NCBI RefSeq assembly: GCF_017676385.1 | Contig: NZ_JAFFZN010000024.1 | Span: forward strand, 62,001 to 126,000 | Length of the DNA: 64,000 bases | Direction: 5' to 3' | DNA from: Streptomyces spirodelae | GTDB taxonomy: Bacteria > Actinomycetota > Actinomycetes > Streptomycetales > Streptomycetaceae | In this document: in pieces, positions 27,449 through 33,531 of the stretch | Layout of the letters: every line of letters begins with the position of its first letter | Numbering within the stretch: the first letter of the stretch is position 1 | Translations under genes and position numbers: made by a program | Notes under the pieces: generated by a model | What the model was told of the DNA's origin: nothing | The model's database searches: none | What the model saw: only the letters and a program-made list of their open reading frames with translations

Positions 27449-28324
27449 TCAGAGCGTACCCGATTCGGTCCTGCTCGTCTTTGGGGTTCGCGCGTCGCAG
27501 ATCCCCGCCCACCATCCTTCAATGCGCTGGTAGAGATTGGCGCCACGTCGGACACGGACAGCAAGGCATCCGTGGTAGTCATCCCCTACGTTCTTGCGGA
27601 CGGTCTTGGGGTTGTGCTTCTTGAGCGCCGTCTTGAGGAGACCATCGACGGCAATCCCCACCAGCTCTGCCCAGTAGCGCTCTGCCGCCGCCACGTCCGC
27701 CGACTCATGGATCATGACGTGGAAGCAGCGCCGCTCCGGTTCCACCTCCAGCAGGTCCAGCCAGGCGAGGAAGAGCCGGATCATCCTCGGATCGCTGTTG
27801 ACGAATTGGACTGTCTCGGAGCGGCGGTACGGCTTGCTCTTGGCGCCCTCGGCCCAGTACAGCCCTACTCCGACCAGGAACAACTCGCGGTCGGTGAGAT
27901 CGGCGATCTCCGCGTGCGCAGCTGCTTTGGTTGCTTCCCGCTCGGCGTCCAGTGCCTTGTAGCGCTTCACGAGTCCGGCGTGCATAAGCGCCTGCTGTTC
28001 TTCAGGGGACCGCCGAGGCGGCCTGGGCAGGTCCCGGACCCACAGGGAGACCGAGCTGCGGGAGACCCCCAGTTCCAGTTCGATCCGGTCGTACGTCCAC
28101 CCCTGCCGCCGCAGCTCGCGCGCCCGCGCTCGCAGGCCGTCCTTGGCGTTGGGGCGCCGGGTCCAGGCGGGTGGGGGTTCGCCCTGGACGAGGCGGTTGA
28201 GGAGGTCGTTGTTGCCGACCTTGAGGCGGTCGCGGATCTGGCGGCGGCTGAGCCCCGCGCGGCGCAGCGCGACGGCCTGCTCACGGAGTTGTTCGTACTG
28301 GTGGGCGTCGTATGTGCGTGGCAT
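27449..28324 (-). CDS. Double helix-turn-helix protein with LAGLIDADG-like motif
   Basis: The protein has 291 residues from the ATG before PRTYDAHQ. Two helix-turn-helix segments (about 9-45, LSRRQIRDRLKVGNNDLLNRL, and 62-98, WTYDRIELELGVSRSSVSLW) precede a C-terminal domain. That domain has VGVGLYWAEGAKS at 151-163, resembling the first LAGLIDADG-type motif of homing endonucleases with Glu in the acidic position. It is followed by VQFVNSDPRMIRLFLAWL, as in that fold. With a single motif it would have to act as a dimer. It could be a nuclease or a transcription factor using the fold. It ends 7 bp before tRNA-Gln on the same strand, so it may be co-transcribed with the tRNA. Confidence 0.65.
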   Translation of the reverse strand: MPRTYDAHQYEQLREQAVALRRAGLSRRQIRDRLKVGNNDLLNRLVQGEPPPAWTRRPNAKDGLRARARELRRQGWTYDRIELELGVSRSSVSLWVRDLPRPPRRSPEEQQALMHAGLVKRYKALDAEREATKAAAHAEIADLTDRELFLVGVGLYWAEGAKSKPYRRSETVQFVNSDPRMIRLFLAWLDLLEVEPERRCFHVMIHESADVAAAERYWAELVGIAVDGLLKTALKKHNPKTVRKNVGDDYHGCLAVRVRRGANLYQRIEGWWAGICDARTPKTSRTESGTL

Positions 28325-28440
28325 GGGGTGAGTCTCGGCGGCCACCGGTGAGGCGTGCCGGGAAAACGTGTTCCATTGCTCGGTTCGAGTGAAAGGGGGT
28401 CTGTTCGATTGCACAATCATCCGGTCGCAGACAGATGAGC

Positions 28441-28455
28441 GGAATGGGGTATTCC
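28441..28455. promoter_or_regulatory. Inverted repeat GGAATggggtATTCC
   Basis: This 5-5-5 inverted repeat lies in the divergent region between the helix-turn-helix gene and the histidine kinase, 49 bp before the kinase ATG. It is a possible operator; support is weak. Confidence 0.3.
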
Positions 28456-28503
28456 GGGGATCGGCCGGACAAGCCGACGGTGTGCGGTCGTAGGGTGGTC
28501 GGT

Positions 28504-30111
28504 ATGACCGAGACGGGGGAAAACCGTACGCGGGGCGGGCCGTGGTGGTGGGAGAGACCACGGAGTGCGGTGCTCGACATCGCCCTGGGCGCGGCCTCAG
28601 CCGCGGAGTGCGCACTGCAGGGCCAGGGCTTCGCGCGCGAAGCGGGTGTCCCCGGTGTGCTCGCGATCGTGCTGGGCGCCCTCGCGGGGGCGACGCTGGT
28701 GCTGCGCCGCCGCTGGCCGATAGCCGTCGTCCTGGTGGCCATCGCGGTCATACCGGCCGAGATGGGCACCTTCCTCAGCGTCGTCGGCCTCTACACGCTC
28801 GCCGCCACCGAGGTGCCGCGACGGATCACCGGGCTGCTGGCCTCCATGGCCGCCGTCGGCATGCTGGTGATCACCACCTTCCGGCTGGAGCAGAGTATCG
28901 GGCAGGACCCCGAATTCAACCCCTCGGCCTGGTTCGTCCCCTTGGTCACGGTGCTGATGTCGATCGGTGTGACGGCGCCACCCGTGCTGCTCGGCCTCTA
29001 CGTGGGGGCGCGGCGGCGGCTGGTGGAGTCGCTGCGGGAGCGTGCCGACGGGCTGGAGCGCGAGCTGTCGCTGCTGGCCGACCGGGCGGAGGAGCGCGCG
29101 GAGTGGGCGCGCAACGAGGAGCGCACCCGGATCGCGCGGGAGATGCACGATGTGGTCGCCCACCGGGTGAGCCTGATGGTGGTGCACGCGGCGGCGCTGC
29201 AGGCGGTGGCGCTCAAGGACCCGGAGAAGGCCGCCAGGAACGCGGCGCTGGTGGGCGACATGGGGCGGCAGGCGCTGAACGAGCTGCGCACCATGCTGGG
29301 CGTCCTGCGGTCCGGCGAGGCGGAGAAGGCGGAGAAGAAGGCCGAGCAGACCGAGCAGACCGAGCAGACCGAGCAGACCGAGCAGACCGAGCAGGCGGAA
29401 CTGCGGGAGCAGGGCGCCGAGCGGGTGGCGGGCTCCGGGCCGGCCCGTGCCGGCTCGCAGGACGGCTCCCGCGCCGCCTCACCCTCCGCCACCGGTTCCG
29501 GGGCCTCGGCGGACTCTTCCGGGTCCGCCGCCACCGCTGCTGTGCGGTCCTACGGTGACGACGCAGCCGAGGCGCCCTCGCGGTTGGCCGAGTTCGCCTC
29601 GGCGGTTGCCGGGCGGGCGAGCGCCGGTGCAGCGGACACCCGTAAAGAGGGAGCGCGGGCCGCGGACGAGGACGGCGCGCCGCGCACCGACCGGAGTGGG
29701 GGACCCTCCGATGCGCCCTCGCTGGCGCAGCTCGACGTGCTCGTCGGGCAGTCGCGTGCGGCGGGGATGACGGTGGAGCTCAGCGTGGAGGGCAGCCCCG
29801 ACGGTGCCTGTCCGCAGCCGGTGCAGCAGACCGCTTACCGGGTGGTCCAGGAAGCGCTGACCAATGTGCACAAGCACGCGGCGGGTGCCGCCACCCGGGT
29901 ACGGGTCGCGCACCGGGCCGCCGAGGTGGCGCTCCAGGTGGAGAACGATCCGGCCGCCGACGGCGCGGCCGACGCGGGCCTGCCCAGCGGCGGCAACGGC
30001 CTGGTGGGCATGCGGGAACGGGTGACTGCGCTCGGCGGCGGCTTCGTCTCAGGGCCGACGGACGCGGGCGGCTTCCGTGTCTCGGCGATCATCCCCTACG
30101 CGCGCTCCTGA
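28504..30111 (+). CDS. Orphan two-component sensor histidine kinase (HisKA_3 type)
   Basis: The protein has 535 residues. The N-terminal part carries several membrane helices (LDIALGAASAAECALQG, GVLAIVLGALAGATLVL, WPIAVVLVAIAVIPAEMG and others). It is followed by a coiled-coil stretch, the phosphoacceptor region TRIAREMHDVVAHRVSLMV with His215, and a C-terminal ATPase domain with the N-box ALTNVHKHA and the G-box NGLVGMRERV. A low-complexity insert of about 130 residues separates the His domain from the ATPase domain and includes a tandem EQT repeat. ATG 28504 is preceded closely by TAGGGT, compatible with a leaderless transcript. No response regulator gene is adjacent. Confidence 0.88.
   Translation: MTETGENRTRGGPWWWERPRSAVLDIALGAASAAECALQGQGFAREAGVPGVLAIVLGALAGATLVLRRRWPIAVVLVAIAVIPAEMGTFLSVVGLYTLAATEVPRRITGLLASMAAVGMLVITTFRLEQSIGQDPEFNPSAWFVPLVTVLMSIGVTAPPVLLGLYVGARRRLVESLRERADGLERELSLLADRAEERAEWARNEERTRIAREMHDVVAHRVSLMVVHAAALQAVALKDPEKAARNAALVGDMGRQALNELRTMLGVLRSGEAEKAEKKAEQTEQTEQTEQTEQTEQAELREQGAERVAGSGPARAGSQDGSRAASPSATGSGASADSSGSAATAAVRSYGDDAAEAPSRLAEFASAVAGRASAGAADTRKEGARAADEDGAPRTDRSGGPSDAPSLAQLDVLVGQSRAAGMTVELSVEGSPDGACPQPVQQTAYRVVQEALTNVHKHAAGAATRVRVAHRAAEVALQVENDPAADGAADAGLPSGGNGLVGMRERVTALGGGFVSGPTDAGGFRVSAIIPYARS
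29344..29397 (+). repeat. 9-bp microsatellite GAGCAGACC x5 in the kinase linker
   Basis: Five perfect copies of GAGCAGACC (29344-29388) and one degenerate copy (GAGCAGGCG) encode EQTEQTEQTEQTEQTEQA. Because the unit is 9 bp, copy changes keep the frame and only alter the linker between the His-phosphotransfer and ATPase domains. Confidence 0.9.
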
Positions 30112-30153
30112 CTTCCGCCACACTCGCGCTACGCGCGTCCGCGAGCTCCCCCA

Positions 30154-30702
30154 TCACCCGCTACGCGCGTCTGTGAGCCCTTCCGGGCCGGTGCTCTCCT
30201 GCCGGGGAGCGGACGGCGGTGGTGGTGCGCTCGCGCTCAGTCTGGCGGGCACCAGTCCCATCATCAGTGCGGAGAGCGCGGCGTCGAAGTCGGCGCCCAG
30301 GTACCAGTCGCCGGTCGCGTCGATGCTGTAGACGCGGCGCTCGGCGTCGATGGCGAGCAGCGCCTCGTCCTCGCCCTCGGTGCCGATCGGGCAGACCTGG
30401 GTGCCCAGCGCGCGGCCGAGGTCGGAGAAGGTGCGCGCCGAGTGCAGCCCGGGGAGCGGGTCGATGTAGACGGGCGAGGGTGCGAGGTGCCGGCCGGGCC
30501 CTGTCGGGGTGATGTGCAGGGTGCCGAACTCGGCCCAGACCTCGACGGCGGCGGGGAAGACCGCGTGCCGGTGGCCGCCGGGCGAGATGTGGCCGCGCAG
30601 GGTGTCGGCCCACTGTTCGGCCTGCCGGATGTCCCACCGTCCGGGCTCCCATCCGGCGTTGCGCAGCGGGTCGTCGACGGCGACGGGGAAACGGGTGGTC
30701 AC
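30154..30702 (-). CDS. SUKH-3 family immunity protein
   Basis: The protein has 182 residues. It begins TTRFPVAVDDPLRNAGWEPGR; the N-terminal AGW-PGR, the central AAVEVWAEFGTLHI, and the late IGTEGEDEALLAIDAERRVYSIDATGDWYLGADFDAALSALM are the pattern of SUKH-3 proteins, which neutralise nucleic-acid toxins. The GTG start overlaps the stop of the deaminase gene upstream as GTGA, so the two are translationally coupled, like a toxin and its immunity protein. The C-terminus is Pro/Ser-rich. The immunity role is inferred from family and neighbour. Confidence 0.8.
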   Translation of the reverse strand: MTTRFPVAVDDPLRNAGWEPGRWDIRQAEQWADTLRGHISPGGHRHAVFPAAVEVWAEFGTLHITPTGPGRHLAPSPVYIDPLPGLHSARTFSDLGRALGTQVCPIGTEGEDEALLAIDAERRVYSIDATGDWYLGADFDAALSALMMGLVPARLSASAPPPPSAPRQESTGPEGLTDARSG

Positions 30703-31346
30703 TGCGCGTTCTCCCGTGCCGGGTCCACGGCCCGCACCCCGAAGTGGGCCAGCAGCGCTCCGCAGGAGCGGCAGGGGGGCGCGTAGCTGCCGTGCAGCGG
30801 GTCGCCGTCCTCGCGGATACGGCGCGCGGTGAGCTTGGCGTGTTTGAGGGCGCGCTTGGCCTCGCTGAGCGTGAGTGGCTTGGGGGCCTTCGCCGCGCGG
30901 GACGCCTTGCCTGCGGCACCCTTGCCGGCGCGGCCGCTCCTGGCCGGTCTGCGCCCGCCGCGCTTGTCCGCGCGTGCGGCCTCGGTGGCGGTCAGATAGC
31001 GCGAGAGCAGTACGGTTTCGGGGCAGCGGCCGGTCCGCCGGGAGCGGCGGTCGGTGGTGAGGGTGTCGAGGAAGTCCTGCACCAAGGGGTGGAGGGCGGG
31101 CGGACGTTCGCTCTTGCTGCCGGTACAGGTGAGGGTCTCGCCCCGGATGGACAGCGCGGCGGCGACGGCGGGCAGGATGCCGTCGCGGCGCTGGAGCAGG
31201 ACCGGTGCGGTGGCGCTGAGGGAGTCGGCTGCGGCTATCCAGCCGATGCGCGGGTCGCTGCTGTCGTGCGCGTGGGTGTACGCGCCGGGCTGCGACTGCG
31301 GAGCTTCTGGCCGCCGCGGTGTGTGCGCCTGTGGTGCCGTGTGCAA
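30699..31346 (-). CDS. YwqJ-like deaminase (predicted toxin domain)
   Basis: The protein has 215 residues from the TTG at 31346, which has GGGAGGAAG 5 bp upstream; the frame is open to 31421 without a convincing RBS. The deaminase fold is suggested by GRCPETVLLSRYL (C108-P-E110, the catalytic-motif equivalent) and by PPCRSCGALLAHFG with the zinc-binding pair C192-x-x-C195. That is the pattern of the YwqJ family known from polymorphic toxins. A Lys/Arg-rich insert (~125-155) lies between the two motifs. There is no signal peptide or export domain. The SUKH-3 gene is coupled downstream. Substrate (DNA, RNA or nucleotide) unknown. Confidence 0.75.
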   Translation of the reverse strand: MHTAPQAHTPRRPEAPQSQPGAYTHAHDSSDPRIGWIAAADSLSATAPVLLQRRDGILPAVAAALSIRGETLTCTGSKSERPPALHPLVQDFLDTLTTDRRSRRTGRCPETVLLSRYLTATEAARADKRGGRRPARSGRAGKGAAGKASRAAKAPKPLTLSEAKRALKHAKLTARRIREDGDPLHGSYAPPCRSCGALLAHFGVRAVDPARENAQ

Positions 31347-31532
31347 TGGAGCTTCCTCCCAGAGTGTCCCCTCTGTGCCGGGGCTCGCCCAAGTATGCAG
31401 TGTGGCGCATGAGTCGATCATTCCGCCGGTGATGTCATGGAATTGTGGCGGTGGTGGCGGTGCTGTGAAGGGTGCCCTGTGGGGCCCCTGGGGGCGGCGG
31501 ATGATGGCCAGTCCCGACCGAGAGGGATAGCC

Positions 31533-32399
31533 ATGACCCCCACGACGAGGCGCGCGCGCCCCCGCGCTGCGCTGCGCCGTACGTTCGCGGCTGTCGCCGT
31601 ACTGCCCGCACTGCTGCTGCCCCTCACTGCCTGCGGAGGCGGAGACGACGACGGGGGCGGCAAGAGCGGCGGCAACAGCGGCGGCAGCAGTGGTGAGAGC
31701 CAGGGTGGCGACAGCGGCAAGGGCGGCGAAGGGGACGGCGGCAAGGGCGACGGGGGTACCGGCACCGGCGGCGGCAAGGGCGATGAGACGGACAAGCCGG
31801 ACAAGGGTTCAGCGAAGCCGCTGACCGAGCGGCAGTTGCGCACCGCGCTCCTCAACTCCGAGGACGCCCCTGGCTACCGGGTGAACGAGAGCAGGAAAGC
31901 GCTCGACGACGACCCGCCGGAGGCCGGCCCGGAGTGCCGTCCGCTGATCGACCTCTTCAGCAAGGGCTCCGAGCAGAAGCGCACCGCCTCGGTGGCCGCC
32001 GGCCTCCTCAAGGGCGGCAAGGACCAGTTCACCACCGGGAGCACGATCCACCAGGTGCTGCTCTCCGCCTACCGGCCCGGCGACGCCGAGACGTTCCTGG
32101 GGAACCTGAAGACCGGGGCGGAGAAGTGTCCGAAGATCGAGGACAAGCCTGATGGCACCGGGAAGCGGGAGAAGGTGGTCGTCGAGCCGCAGCCGTCCCC
32201 GGGGATGGGGGACGATTCGGTGCGGTTCGGTATGACCAACGCCAAGAACAAGCCATACGGGGTGCAGGTCACGGTTGTCCGTTCCGGTGCCAACACGATG
32301 ACCTTCATGTCGACATCGCTGACAGGTAAGGGGCCCGAGCAGCCCAAGCGGCTCATCGACAAGCAGTTGGCGAAACTGGAGGCCGCGGGGAAGGGGTGA
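31533..32399 (+). CDS. Secreted lipoprotein of unknown function
   Basis: The protein has 288 residues. The signal peptide has an Arg-rich start (TPTTRRARPRAALRRT), a hydrophobic core and the lipobox LTAC, giving a mature Cys anchored to the membrane. A long Gly/Asp/Lys/Ser spacer (~35-95) precedes a globular domain with two Cys (PECRPL, EKCPK), perhaps a disulfide. The domain ends with a VRFGMTNAKN to TVVRSGANTMTFMS stretch, which resembles small actinobacterial lipoproteins related to LpqN/sensor domains; I do not assign a family. ATG follows GAGAGGGA. It sits between the divergent toxin-like genes. Confidence 0.75.
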   Translation: MTPTTRRARPRAALRRTFAAVAVLPALLLPLTACGGGDDDGGGKSGGNSGGSSGESQGGDSGKGGEGDGGKGDGGTGTGGGKGDETDKPDKGSAKPLTERQLRTALLNSEDAPGYRVNESRKALDDDPPEAGPECRPLIDLFSKGSEQKRTASVAAGLLKGGKDQFTTGSTIHQVLLSAYRPGDAETFLGNLKTGAEKCPKIEDKPDGTGKREKVVVEPQPSPGMGDDSVRFGMTNAKNKPYGVQVTVVRSGANTMTFMSTSLTGKGPEQPKRLIDKQLAKLEAAGKG

Positions 32400-32510
32400 C
32401 GGGCGGCGAGCGCGCGCTGCTCAGGGGCTGATCACCAGGGCCGGTGTCTGCCTGCTGCCGTACCGCATAGGCTGTTCGGTACCAGCCAGAAGCAGCAGGG
32501 AGTCAACGCC

Positions 32511-33524
32511 ATGACGACAGGTCGGCTTGGGGTGGGGGCAGCTCCCGGCCCTCAGGGCCGTGGACCAGCCGCCCCGCCACCGAACCGGGCGTACGCCGGG
32601 CAGGTCGTGAACTTCCCGGACCCCGTCAGGGCGGCCCGCTACCCCCAGGGGGTGCGGGTCGATCACAGCGGGTTCCCGGACTTCTCCGCCTACGCCCGCG
32701 CGGCCGCGGAGATCGCGGAGCCCCCGGAGGGCTTCGGCGGCGACGAACTACGCCTGACGGACTACGTGTCGGCCAACGCCGCGCTGCACGCCGAGGGGCA
32801 CGAGCTGTGGGCGGATCTGCCGCCGGTGGCGACCCCGCACGGCTGGACGTGGCATCACGTGCCGGACAGCCGTCGGATGGAGCTCGTCCCTGTGGAGGTC
32901 AAGGCGCTGCTGCGGCACCACGGCGGACTGGCCACGGCGGCTGTCGACCACGAGAAGACCGGTACGCGTCCCCTCCAGGAGACCCGCCCCGCGCACTTCG
33001 CGGTCCCGCACGGCCCCGAGTCGGCGGTCAGCGAGCGGCAGGTCCTGGACATCGAGGAGCGGCTGGGCTACCGGCTGCCGGGCGCCTACCGGATGTTCCT
33101 GAAGGTCGCGGGCGGCTGCGCCCCGCAGGGCGTGGCTCTCGACGCGGAGCTGGGCCTGCTGGTCGACCAGCCGTTCTTCACGGTGCGCGACGACGCGGCC
33201 GTCAACGACCTCGTCTACATCAACAAGTGTCTGCGCGACCACCTCACCAAGGACTATCTCGGGGTCGGTTTCGTGCAGGGCGGGCTGATCGCGGTGAAGG
33301 TGCGGGGCGAGGCCGTCGGTTCGGTGTGGTTCTGCGCGTACGACGACGCCAGGGACGCCGACGGTCTGCAGGTCCAGGAGCGGGTGGAGCGGCTGCTGCG
33401 GCCGTGCGGCGCGGACTTCGACGAGTTCCTGCTGCGGCTGGCCGGGAACCCGCCGGAGCTGGAGACCGTGGCGAACCTGATGGTGGACGGCGGCTTCGCG
33501 CGAGCCGTCCCGTTGGAGAGGTGA
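32511..33524 (+). CDS. WHH-type nuclease domain fused to a SUKH (SMI1/KNR4) domain
   Basis: This is a 337-residue two-domain protein. Residues ~30-165 resemble the WHH branch of the HNH/Endo VII nuclease toxins: GWTWHHVPDSRRMELVPVEV with W114-H115-H116, then RHHGG at 135-139. The usual His between these motifs appears to be Lys131. Residues ~172-310 are a SUKH/SMI1 fold (SERQVLDIEERLGYRLPGAYRMFLKVAGG, then the aromatic-rich end). In other bacteria these two are separate toxin and immunity proteins; here they are one polypeptide. There is no signal peptide. The next gene starts 7 bp after the stop, so the two form an operon. Confidence 0.75.
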   Translation: MTTGRLGVGAAPGPQGRGPAAPPPNRAYAGQVVNFPDPVRAARYPQGVRVDHSGFPDFSAYARAAAEIAEPPEGFGGDELRLTDYVSANAALHAEGHELWADLPPVATPHGWTWHHVPDSRRMELVPVEVKALLRHHGGLATAAVDHEKTGTRPLQETRPAHFAVPHGPESAVSERQVLDIEERLGYRLPGAYRMFLKVAGGCAPQGVALDAELGLLVDQPFFTVRDDAAVNDLVYINKCLRDHLTKDYLGVGFVQGGLIAVKVRGEAVGSVWFCAYDDARDADGLQVQERVERLLRPCGADFDEFLLRLAGNPPELETVANLMVDGGFARAVPLER

Positions 33525-33531
33525 GAGCGCG

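Noticed and set aside
30161..30919. Alternative minus-strand frame overlapping SUKH-3 and the deaminase
   Set aside because: Arg/Pro/His-rich nonsense composition; the overlapping frames match SUKH-3 and YwqJ motifs.
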